This document shows, one piece after another, positions 57,593 to 64,000 of a stretch of DNA of 64,000 nucleotides. This stretch comes from Actinoplanes ianthinogenes (GTDB lineage Bacteria; Actinomycetota; Actinomycetes; Mycobacteriales; Micromonosporaceae): NCBI RefSeq assembly GCF_018324205.1, contig NZ_AP023356.1, forward strand, positions 3,427,501-3,491,500, read 5' to 3'. The position numbers were made by a program, and so were the translations under genes. Below the pieces are notes generated by a model, which ran no database searches, was not told the DNA's origin, and worked only from the letters and a program-made list of their open reading frames with translations. Every line of letters starts with the position of its first letter. Position 1 is the stretch's first letter.

Positions 57593-58158
57593 AGACCCTG
57601 TTTCCCGCGTACGCCCACCCCGGCCCCGAACTCGAGCTGGACGCCGACACCTGGATCGTCCGCGAGCACCCGGGCGACCGGCGTACTCTGCACCAGTCGC
57701 TGGGCCGGATCGACCTGGACTGGGGCAGCCGCTCCCTCGCCGACGTCCTCTCCGACGTGGACGCCTGGCGGGCCGACGGGGTGGAGGGCCTGTTCCTGGA
57801 CCGGGCGCCGGCCGGTTCCGGCGGTGTCGGGCCGGTCGCGCTGACCGTCCGGCTCGCCGCCCGCCGCGGCCTGCACCGGGTCGTGCTGAACCCGGGCGTG
57901 CCGACGCATCCGCTCTACCGCGATCTCGGGGTGCGGATCTGCACCTTCGAGGGACCCTGGTCGGCGTACCAGACCTGGGACGGCGACGGCACCCGGCCGG
58001 GCGACGGCCACATCGTGCACGGCGTCCCGGCCGCACTGCTCACGGCCGCGCGGCGCCTGATGGGCCGCCGCGGCGCCGGCTTCGGCCTGGCCACCGACGC
58101 GGGCCCGGACCTGGCCCCGGCCGGAGCTCCGGGAGGCGGCGCCCACAGCGCCGATTGA
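57589..58158 (+). CDS. Spherulin-4-like (GH135/GH114-type) glycosidase domain protein
   Basis: A 189-aa protein starting GTG with VKTLFPAYAHPGPEL. The features DADTWIVREHPGD, SRSLADVLSDVDAWRADGVE, GLFLDRAP and ATDVVLNPGVPTHPLYRD-like segments (RVVLNPGVPTHPLYRDL) fit spherulation-specific family 4, a TIM-barrel glycosidase family that degrades galactosaminogalactan in fungi. The usual FxDE acidic pair reads FLDR, so the second acid may be missing. No signal peptide is visible. It overlaps the membrane-protein stop by 4 bp and ends the operon. Confidence 0.65.
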   Translation: MKTLFPAYAHPGPELELDADTWIVREHPGDRRTLHQSLGRIDLDWGSRSLADVLSDVDAWRADGVEGLFLDRAPAGSGGVGPVALTVRLAARRGLHRVVLNPGVPTHPLYRDLGVRICTFEGPWSAYQTWDGDGTRPGDGHIVHGVPAALLTAARRLMGRRGAGFGLATDAGPDLAPAGAPGGGAHSAD

Positions 58159-58191
58159 AACCAGTTCCCGGTACGTCCGAGGCACGCGCCC

Positions 58192-58315
58192 GCCTGAACG
58201 CCTCGGCCGGCCTCAACGCCTCGGCCAGCCTCAACGCCTCGGCCCGCCTCAACGCCTCGGCCCGCCTCAACGCCTCGGTCCACCTCAACGCCTGCGCTGG
58301 CCTCAACGCCTCAAA
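58192..58315. repeat. 18-bp tandem repeat, seven copies
   Basis: Seven imperfect units of CCTCAACGCCTCGGCCCG (first unit begins at 58192; steps of 18 bp). In one frame on the plus strand this would read LNASAR-like and on the minus strand EALRRA-like hexapeptides. Both frames are probably not translated. The repeat begins 33 bp after the spherulin-4-like stop. Confidence 0.8.
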
Positions 58316-58429
58316 AGTCGGGCTCCGCCAGCCCAGCAACGCTTGTCCACAGTCACGCTTCTTCCACAGGCCATCCGACAGCACTCGCCGACCGCCGTCA
58401 CACTGTTCTGGCGGCGGTCCCCCAGGGTG

Positions 58430-58600
58430 GGCGGGTCGACGAGGGGCGGGCGGAGGCAGGCAGGCGCGAGGCAGGCAGGCGCGAGGCGGCCGCGAGGCAG
58501 GCGAGGCACGCGCAAGAAAGGCAAGGCGGCCCTGAGGCAGGCGTCAGACGGCTGCGAGGCAGGCCGTGCGTCAGGCGGCCGGGAGGCAGGCGTGCGGCGG
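58430..58600. repeat. Degenerate GAGGCAGGC-rich tract
   Basis: A stretch of imperfect GAGGCAGGC, GCGAGGCAGGC and GGCGGCC words without strict period. Open frames here (58155-58535 and others) are rejected as coding. It may have come from slippage. Confidence 0.65.
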
Positions 58601-58656
58601 CGACCGGGACGGACGCCGACCGTGGTGGTGGGCGGAGACGAGGTGACGGGGTTGGT

Positions 58657-58684
58657 TTTGATCTCCGGAACCGACCGCGGACAG
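58657..58684 (-). repeat. Partial copy of the 132-bp repeat end
   Basis: These 28 bases (TTTGATCTCCGGAACCGACC and the next eight) are identical to the right-edge part of the 132-bp block at 59085-59112. Nothing else of that block follows here. Its orientation is the same as the full copy, so the 64-bp array between them is bracketed by the same edge. Confidence 0.8.
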
Positions 58685-58741
58685 GGAAGACATCCCATGT
58701 GCCAGGGGTGTCAAGCGGCTTGACCCGATCCACATCTGCCC

Positions 58742-59085
58742 AGGGCGCTGAGGGCCAGCCGAGGGGTGTCGGGCTGGTCCTAGTGGCCCTATCCGGGTGT
58801 GGGATTGGGCGTTGAGGGCCAGCCGGGGAGTGTCGGGCTGGACCTGGTGGCCCTATCCGTGAGTGGGATTGGGCGTTGAGGACCAGCCGAGGAGTGTCGG
58901 GCTGGACCTGGTGGCCCTATCCGGGTGTGGGATTGGGCGTTGAGGGCCAGCCGGGGAGTGTCGGGCTGGACCTGGTGGCCCTATCCGTGAGTGGGATAGG
59001 GCGCTGGGGGCCAGCCGGGGAGTGTCGGGCTGGACCTGGTGGCCCTATCCGGGAGTGGGATAGGGCGCTGGGGACCAGCCGGGGT
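58742..59085 (-). repeat. Array of 64-bp two-hairpin units, copy 2
   Basis: Five complete units and a partial one. The word GAGG(G/A)CCAGCC starts at 58750, 58814, 58878 and 58942, and the equivalent GGGGGCCAGCC and GGGGACCAGCC at 59006 and 59070, an exact 64-bp period. Each unit has a hairpin CCAGCC...GGCTGG and a second of the type GCCCTATCC...GGATAGGGC. The units alternate between two forms (loop GTGAGT or GGGTGT). Same unit as the array at 12676-12935, opposite orientation. Confidence 0.88.
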
Positions 59086-59216
59086 TTGATCTCCGGAACC
59101 GACCGCGGACAGTGAAGGGTGGGCTGATCGTCCTGGACGCGCCAGCGGCCAGATCAGCCCGCCCGGCCCGCGCGGGAGCATGCGATCCGCACCCCGCCGG
59201 GCCCGCGTAAATGAAG
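59085..59216 (-). repeat. 132-bp structured repeat block, copy 2
   Basis: Reverse complement of this block aligns with 12544-12675 over its full length. The 12-bp arms (59118-59129 and 59152-59163) pair in 11 of 12 positions around a 22-nt loop. Loop and flanks are nearly the same as in copy 1, the arms are not. The ATG found at the start of copy 1 is ATT here. Confidence 0.85.
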
Positions 59217-59259
59217 ATCTTGAAAGTCTGGCGACGTCGGCCGCCGCTCGGGGATCGGC

Positions 59260-60114
59260 TCAGGCGTGCGGGAGGCGCGGCCGGGGCTGGCAGCGGGGGC
59301 AGCTGAAGCTGGAGCGGTTCATGAAGCTCTCGCGGCGGATCGGCGCGCCGCAGCGACGGCACGGCTCGCCCTCGCGGCCGTAGGCGTTCAGCGACCGGTC
59401 GAAATACCCGCTCTCCCCGTTCACGTTCACGTAGAGCTCGTCGAAGCTCGTCCCGCCGGCCACGATCGCCTCGGCGAGCACGTCCCGCACGTGCCCCAGC
59501 AGCCGCGTCACCGCGGGCCGGGTCAGTTTGTCGGTCGGGCGGGTGCCGTGCAGTTTCGCGCGCCAGAGCGCCTCGTCGGCGTAGATGTTGCCGACGCCGG
59601 AGATCAGGCTCTGGTCGAGCAGGGCCCGCTTGATCTCGGTGTGCCGGCCGCGCAGCCGGGCCGAGAACGCCTCGTCGTCGAAGAGCGAGTCCATCGGGTC
59701 GCGGGCGATGTGCGAGATCTCGCCGGGCAGTTCGGCGCCGCCCTCGGACACCGACAGGCCACCGAACGTGCGCTGGTCGACGAAGCGCAGCTGCGGGCCG
59801 CCGTCGGTGAACGTGAAGCGGACCCGCAGGTGCTTCTCGTCCTCGGCGTCGGCCGGCTGCATCAGCAGCTGGCCGCTCATGCCGAGGTGGGCGATGATCG
59901 CGTCGCCGGAGTCGAGCGGCAGCCACAGGTATTTGCCGCGGCGGGACACGTCGAGCACGGTGCGGCCGGCGAGCACGTCGCTGAAGTGCGCGTCACCGGG
60001 CAGGTGGCGGCGGATCGCCCGCGGGTGGCGCACCTCGGCGGTGGCGATCGTGCGGCCGGTCACCCACTTGGCCAGTCCCATCCGGACGGTCTCGACCTCG
60101 GGAAGCTCAGGCAA
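59260..60114 (-). CDS. mutM: Formamidopyrimidine-DNA glycosylase MutM (Fpg)
   Basis: Removes 8-oxoguanine and formamidopyrimidines from DNA. It begins [20 protein letters not shown] with the catalytic Pro2 and Glu3, continues to [20 protein letters not shown], and ends with the zinc finger [20 protein letters not shown] followed by CPRCQ. All four zinc cysteines are present. Length 284 aa is typical. It lies 10 bp downstream of the PIG-V gene on the same strand. Confidence 0.97.
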   Translation of the reverse strand: MPELPEVETVRMGLAKWVTGRTIATAEVRHPRAIRRHLPGDAHFSDVLAGRTVLDVSRRGKYLWLPLDSGDAIIAHLGMSGQLLMQPADAEDEKHLRVRFTFTDGGPQLRFVDQRTFGGLSVSEGGAELPGEISHIARDPMDSLFDDEAFSARLRGRHTEIKRALLDQSLISGVGNIYADEALWRAKLHGTRPTDKLTRPAVTRLLGHVRDVLAEAIVAGGTSFDELYVNVNGESGYFDRSLNAYGREGEPCRRCGAPIRRESFMNRSSFSCPRCQPRPRLPHA

Positions 60115-60124
60115 CGGGGGGTCC

Positions 60125-61348
60125 TCACATCGTGTAGGGCCAGACGGTGATCAGGTAGGCGCCGTACCAGAGACCGAAGAACGCCCAGCCGCCGATCGCC
60201 AGGATCGCGACCCGGGGGCGGGCGCGGGCGGCGGCGACGACACCGGGCAGGAGCGTCAACAGTACGGGCAGCAGCAGCCGTGGCTTGGAATGGTAGAAGC
60301 CGGCCTGACCGTAGACCAGGACCATGGCGATCACGCCGTAGACGGCGAGCGGCAGCCAGGGTTTGCGGGCCAGTGCCACGCCGGCGGCGGCGAGCGCGGC
60401 CAGCAGCAGGAACGCGACACTGACCTGCACCCAGTTGTCGCCGGTGGTCAGCGCGTCCCGGACGAAGGTGACCGTGCTGCGGCCGTAGTCGAACGAGGTG
60501 CCCCACCCGGCCGTCTGGATCTTGAACCAGGCCGACCAGTCGCCGACCCGCCAGCCGACCCAGCCGAGGAAGAGCGGGACGCCGGCCAGGGCGGTGGCCG
60601 CCGCGGCGAGCGGGCTCCAGATGCTCTCGGTGCTCTTGGCCGCCCGGATCTCGCGGACCGTCATCAGCGCGGCGACCGCCAGCGCGATCGCCGCGGCGGC
60701 GCCGGTCGGGCGGGTCAGCGCGGCGCCGAGGCCGAGGAGACCGGCCGGCAGCCACGCCTTGCGGTGCGCCGCGGCGAGCATGCCCGCCACCATCGCGATG
60801 AAAAGGCTTTCCGAGTACGCCATGGAGAGCACCACGGAGACCGGAGCCGTGCAGCAGATCGCCACCAGCGCCCAGCCGGCCCGCTTGCCGTACAGGGTGG
60901 TCCCGAGCAGGTGCAGCGCGACCGCCGCCCCGATGGAGGCGATCCAGGCCACCCCGAGCGCGGCGTTGCTGGCCGGCACCCCGAGCAGCGTGACGCCGCG
61001 GATCAGCATCGGGTACAGCGGGAAGAACGCCAGCTCGTTGGCTTGCAGCACGTGGCTGGCGTCGTACGTGTAACCGTGCGGGTACCCGTCCATCGCGACC
61101 CGCAGGAACCAGCCGCCGTCCCAGACCAGCAGCCGCTGGAACACGCCGCCACCGGTCTGCGTCGACGCGCCGCCCAGCCACCAGATCATCAGCAGCTGGG
61201 CGACCCGGGTCAGCGCCAGCAGGCCGACCGCGACGGCCACCCCCGTGCCGCCACCGGCCTTCTCCCAGAGGGTCTCCCGGTGGTTCTCCGTCTCGTCCGG
61301 AGCCACCGGCGCCGCCTCACTCGGGCTTGTCGTCGCCATCGGCTTCAT
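60125..61348 (-). CDS. PIG-V-type GT-C mannosyltransferase
   Basis: A 407-aa membrane protein with about ten helices. It has [20 protein letters not shown], the Asp/Trp luminal motif near the end of the first helix, then [20 protein letters not shown] and [20 protein letters not shown]. These match the PIG-V (GPI mannosyltransferase 2) family, polyprenyl-phosphate-mannose-using enzymes in actinobacteria. The start at 61348 ([10 protein letters not shown]) has GGAG four bases upstream; 61339 is an alternative. It overlaps the rnc 3' end. Confidence 0.82.
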   Translation of the reverse strand: MKPMATTSPSEAAPVAPDETENHRETLWEKAGGGTGVAVAVGLLALTRVAQLLMIWWLGGASTQTGGGVFQRLLVWDGGWFLRVAMDGYPHGYTYDASHVLQANELAFFPLYPMLIRGVTLLGVPASNAALGVAWIASIGAAVALHLLGTTLYGKRAGWALVAICCTAPVSVVLSMAYSESLFIAMVAGMLAAAHRKAWLPAGLLGLGAALTRPTGAAAAIALAVAALMTVREIRAAKSTESIWSPLAAAATALAGVPLFLGWVGWRVGDWSAWFKIQTAGWGTSFDYGRSTVTFVRDALTTGDNWVQVSVAFLLLAALAAAGVALARKPWLPLAVYGVIAMVLVYGQAGFYHSKPRLLLPVLLTLLPGVVAAARARPRVAILAIGGWAFFGLWYGAYLITVWPYTM

Positions 61349-62054
61349 TCCGCTCCGATAGGGTCCGCCAGGCAGCCGCGGCGGCACGCTGTTCGGCCTG
61401 CTTCTTGCTGCGCCCGTCGGAGCCGCCGTAGCGGACGCCGGCGACCACCACCCAGGCGGTGAACGTCTTGGCGTGGTCCGGGCCGGAGTCCTCGATCACG
61501 TAGTCCGGCACGCCCAGCCCGAGTGCGGCGGTCAGCTCCTGGAGGCTGGTCTTCCAGTCCAGCGCGGCGCCCCGGCCGGCCGACTCGGCCATCAGCGGGT
61601 CGAACAGGCGGTGGATCACCTCGCTGGCGGTCTCCAGGCCGTGCTCCAGGTAGATCGCGCCGAGCAGCGCCTCCAGGGTGTCGGCCAGGATGCTGGCCTT
61701 GTCCCGGCCGCCGGTGGTCTCCTCGCCCTTGCCGAGCAGCAGGTGCGGGCCGAGGCCGTCCTCGCCCAGGCCGCGGGCCACGTCGGCGAGCGCGTGCATG
61801 TTGACCACGCTGGCCCGCAGCTTGGCGAGCTGGCCCTCGGGCAGGTCCGGGTGGTTGTGGAAGAGCGCGGAGGTGATCACCACGCCGAGGACCGAGTCGC
61901 CGAGGAACTCCAGGCGTTCGTTGGTGGGCAGGCCGCCGTTCTCGTACGCGTACGAGCGGTGGGTCAGCGCTCGTTCCAGCAGGTCTGCCTCGAACGGGAT
62001 GCCGAAGGCCTCTTCCAGGGGGAGGGTGGGGGGACGGCGGCGCTTGTCATTCAT
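61317..62054 (-). CDS. rnc: Ribonuclease III
   Basis: Cleaves double-stranded RNA, including rRNA precursors. RNase III signature [20 protein letters not shown] and the second acidic motif [20 protein letters not shown] are present, followed by a dsRNA-binding domain ([20 protein letters not shown] ... [13 protein letters not shown]). 245 aa. The ATG overlaps the plsX stop by 4 bp. Confidence 0.97.
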   Translation of the reverse strand: MNDKRRRPPTLPLEEAFGIPFEADLLERALTHRSYAYENGGLPTNERLEFLGDSVLGVVITSALFHNHPDLPEGQLAKLRASVVNMHALADVARGLGEDGLGPHLLLGKGEETTGGRDKASILADTLEALLGAIYLEHGLETASEVIHRLFDPLMAESAGRGAALDWKTSLQELTAALGLGVPDYVIEDSGPDHAKTFTAWVVVAGVRYGGSDGRSKKQAEQRAAAAAWRTLSERNEADGDDKPE

Positions 62055-62965
62055 GCGATACCTCGTTGTACGACATCAATCCTGCGATGGCGGTGCAGAT
62101 CGGCGGCGAAGGCGATGCCCTTGGCGAGATCGGTGCCGGTGGCGGCGCCGTGGCAGACCACCACGACGCCGTGGACACCGAGCAGCACGGCGGCGGGCGT
62201 TTCGTCCGTTTCTTTCGGCCTGGTGGCCGCTTCGAGGGCTTTGAGGAGCACGTTTCCGGTGAAGCCGTCGGTGACCACGACGTCAGCGGCTCGGCCGAGC
62301 ACCACGTCGCTGCCCTCGACCAGGCCGGCGTAGTTCAGCGGGAGATCTTGGAGGAGCCGCGCGGCGGCCCGTCGCAGGCGGTCGCCCTTGCCGTGCTCGG
62401 TGCCGATGGTGAGCAGGCCGACCCGGGGCTCGGCCAGGCCGTGGACCGCGGTGGCGTAGGCGGCGCCGAGCCGGGCGTGCGTGGCGAGCGTCTCCTCGTC
62501 GGGGTCGACGGTCGAGCCGACGTCGAGCAGCACGAGGCGGCCGGCGGCGGTGGGCAGCACGGCGGCGAGCGGGGGGCGGCGGATGCCGGGCCAGCGGCCC
62601 AGGGCGCGTGCGGCGGAGAGCACCGTCACGGCGGTGTCGCCCGCGGAGACCAGGGCGTCGGCCTGGCCGGCGGCGACGGCATCGGCGGCGGTGCCGCCGA
62701 GCACGGTGGTGAGGCGGTGGCGCCGGGCCGGATGGACGGCAGCGACCACCGCGTCGGCGGCTTCGGCCGGGCCGACGAGAGTCAGATGCAGGGTCGGGTC
62801 GTCTGCGAAGGCACGCAGAGCGCCGTCAACCACGACGGCGGGAGCTTGGTCCCCGCCGAGGAGGTCGACGGCGATCCGCGCGGTGCCCGGCTCCCTGCGG
62901 GGAGCCGGAGCACCGGTGGGACGCCACTGCTCAGGTACGACCCGCCCGGTGATCGGGCGCGTCAC
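62051..62965 (-). CDS. plsX: Phosphate acyltransferase PlsX
   Basis: Converts acyl-ACP to acyl-phosphate for phospholipid synthesis. The family start appears at [20 protein letters not shown], then [53 protein letters not shown] and [17 protein letters not shown]. Length is 304 aa, about 30 shorter than E. coli, and some conserved internal segments look reduced. The position between rpmF and rnc is the normal one. Confidence 0.9.
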   Translation of the reverse strand: MTRPITGRVVPEQWRPTGAPAPRREPGTARIAVDLLGGDQAPAVVVDGALRAFADDPTLHLTLVGPAEAADAVVAAVHPARRHRLTTVLGGTAADAVAAGQADALVSAGDTAVTVLSAARALGRWPGIRRPPLAAVLPTAAGRLVLLDVGSTVDPDEETLATHARLGAAYATAVHGLAEPRVGLLTIGTEHGKGDRLRRAAARLLQDLPLNYAGLVEGSDVVLGRAADVVVTDGFTGNVLLKALEAATRPKETDETPAAVLLGVHGVVVVCHGAATGTDLAKGIAFAADLHRHRRIDVVQRGIA

Positions 62966-62974
62966 TCGGCGTCG

Positions 62975-63148
62975 TCAGACCTCGAGGACCTGACGGCCGT
63001 TGTAGGTGCCGCAGACCGAGCAGGCGGCGTGCGGCAGCTTCGGCGACTTGCACTGGGGGCAGGCCACGGTCGAGACCGCGGTCGCCTTCCAGTTCGCCCG
63101 GCGCGAGCGGGTGTTGCTGCGCGACATCTTGCGCTTGGGGACGGCCAC
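62975..63148 (-). CDS. rpmF: 50S ribosomal protein L32
   Basis: A 57-aa protein read from GTG 63148: [20 protein letters not shown], then [20 protein letters not shown]. Two zinc-binding pairs are visible, CPQC and CSVC, so this is the C+ (zinc) form. A GGAG-type ribosome-binding site lies upstream. It was missed as a long open frame because it is short. It is followed by plsX after 9 bp and preceded by DUF177 after 5 bp. Confidence 0.96.
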   Translation of the reverse strand: MAVPKRKMSRSNTRSRRANWKATAVSTVACPQCKSPKLPHAACSVCGTYNGRQVLEV

Positions 63149-63153
63149 GGTTC

Positions 63154-63720
63154 CTACTCCTCATTACTCGGAAGATTGCGCAAAGCGGCCCAGCGGGGGT
63201 CGACTTCCTCATGGCTGTGATCAGCCGGAAGGTCGTCGAAGTGCACCCCGCACTCGGGGCACAACCCTGGGCAGTCCGTCCGGCAGAGCGGGTTGGTCGG
63301 CAGGGTCAGCACCACCGCGTCCCGCACCACCGGCTCCAGGTCGATCAGGTCGCCCTGCATCCGGCCCACCTCGTCCTCGTCGGTGGTCTCCTCCGTGGTG
63401 CTGTCCTCGTAGGCGAACATCTCCCCGAGGGACACCTCGAACGACTCGTCGATCTCGTTGAGGCACCGGCCGCACTCGCCGCTGAGCGAGCCGCGCACGG
63501 TGCCGCTGACATAGACCCCTTCGGAAACCGACGTGAGCGTCAGATCGAGCTCGAGGTCGGATCCCTCGGGGACCGAGATCAACTCCAGGCCGAGGTCCGC
63601 CGGCGCCGCCGCCACCCGTTTCAGGGCACGCGTCGCACCAGGCTGCCGGGGTAGTTTCGTCGTGTCGACGACCAGCGGCTGCCTGGGGTCCAGGTGTCTC
63701 TGCGGTGACTTGGGCATCAT
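63154..63720 (-). CDS. DUF177 (YceD) protein, 23S rRNA accumulation factor type
   Basis: A 188-aa protein with the YceD pattern: [14 protein letters not shown] around residue 85, a glutamate/aspartate-rich middle ([20 protein letters not shown]), and the second cysteine set [18 protein letters not shown]. YceD lies upstream of rpmF and affects 23S rRNA accumulation in bacteria and plants. It starts [10 protein letters not shown] with two possible ATGs (63720 and 63717). Confidence 0.92.
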   Translation of the reverse strand: MMPKSPQRHLDPRQPLVVDTTKLPRQPGATRALKRVAAAPADLGLELISVPEGSDLELDLTLTSVSEGVYVSGTVRGSLSGECGRCLNEIDESFEVSLGEMFAYEDSTTEETTDEDEVGRMQGDLIDLEPVVRDAVVLTLPTNPLCRTDCPGLCPECGVHFDDLPADHSHEEVDPRWAALRNLPSNEE

Positions 63721-63788
63721 GATCCTCAGCCATGGGTAGGCCGACCGAAAACATTACCTGAGCTTGCGGGACGTCGTCGAATCGGGCT

Positions 63789-64000
63789 CTAGAACGGGAG
63801 GGGCCTCTCGGCGTCCTCACCCTGGAAGGTGCCGATCTCCCGGAGCGCGTGCATCTTGTCACGGCCCCGCTCGATCGATGCCAGCGCCCGGGTCAGGAAC
63901 TGCTCGAAGTTGGCCAGGGCGGTGTCGACGTAGTCGTCGACCTCCTCACGCAGCCGCTGGGCCTCGCCCCGCGCCTCGGCGATGATCCGGGCACCCTCGT
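63789..64000 (-). CDS. DivIVA / ATP-synthase-b-like coiled-coil protein, C-terminal part
   Basis: The 3' end of a gene running off the right edge. The visible 70 residues read RIIAEARGEAQRLREEVDDY, VDTALANFEQFLTRALASIE and RGRDKMHALREIGTFQ, ending PLPF with TAG at 63789. The helical coiled-coil character and location directly before DUF177 fit the conserved actinobacterial protein described as cell division initiation or DivIVA-like. The N-terminus is not seen. Confidence 0.75.
   Translation of the reverse strand, partial: EGARIIAEARGEAQRLREEVDDYVDTALANFEQFLTRALASIERGRDKMHALREIGTFQGEDAERPLPF

Noticed and set aside
58155-58535. Protein with LNAS repeats after the spherulin-like gene
   Set aside because: Open in several frames because of the 18-bp repeat and GC bias; composition is not protein-like and no ribosome-binding site is seen.
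58742-59085. CRISPR array
   Set aside because: The 64-bp units are repeated over their full length with no unique spacers, and no cas gene is present.

Overview
The window is high-GC actinobacterial chromosome. Codon use is strongly GC-biased, GTG and TTG starts are common, and the gene order around rnc, smc, ftsY, amt-glnB-glnD, ffh and rpsP-rimM-trmD is the usual actinobacterial one. Together with the surface-glycan genes and a giant YD-repeat protein this suggests a Micromonosporaceae member, possibly Actinoplanes-like. The genus is inference. No tRNA, rRNA, CRISPR array, integrase or transposase was seen.

Backbone. Read on the minus strand from right to left, the housekeeping genes are: a DivIVA-like partial gene, DUF177 (YceD), rpmF, plsX, rnc, a PIG-V-type mannosyltransferase, mutM, smc, a HAD phosphatase, ftsY, an APH-family kinase, amt, glnB, glnD, ffh, proS, a DUF402 gene, rpsP, khpA, rimM and trmD (partial). 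Many are coupled by 4-bp stop/start overlaps.

Three accessory blocks interrupt this backbone. (1) 9.3-38.1 kb, between ffh and glnD, is a surface-glycan and toxin island. It has a Stealth phosphotransferase, a UDP-sugar dehydrogenase, a GtrA protein beside the remnant of a deleted GT2 gene, a polytopic membrane protein, an OafA-type acyltransferase with SGNH domain, a GT4+GT28 fusion, two paralogous 756-aa GT2 proteins, a membrane-anchored methyltransferase, a CAP-domain protein, and an 11-kb Rhs/YD gene followed by a 4-bp-overlapping HEAT-repeat gene (likely toxin and immunity). (2) 44.4-47.4 kb, between ftsY and smc, has a PhoD-like phosphatase, a DinB-fold protein and a lipoprotein. (3) 52.3-59.2 kb, between smc and mutM, has a compact operon that looks Pel-like: a PelF-type GT4, a large multi-pass membrane protein with a long repeat-rich N-terminus, and a spherulin-4-like glycosidase. 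A 1.1-kb repeat-filled gap follows it.

The most unusual non-coding signal is a composite repeat present twice, in opposite orientation (12544-12935 and 58742-59216). Each copy is a 132-bp block next to an array with a 64-bp period. Between the two blocks, the flanks and a 22-nt loop are almost identical but the 12-bp stem around the loop has a different sequence that still pairs, which is compensatory change. The 64-bp units each hold two potential hairpins, also with some compensatory changes. This looks like a structured nucleic-acid element, not a gene.

Other notable items: an in-frame 48-bp tandem duplication of a hairpin plus ribosome-binding site at the rimM start, an intrinsic terminator encoded inside an antisense coding region, and a GlnR-like site before amt.
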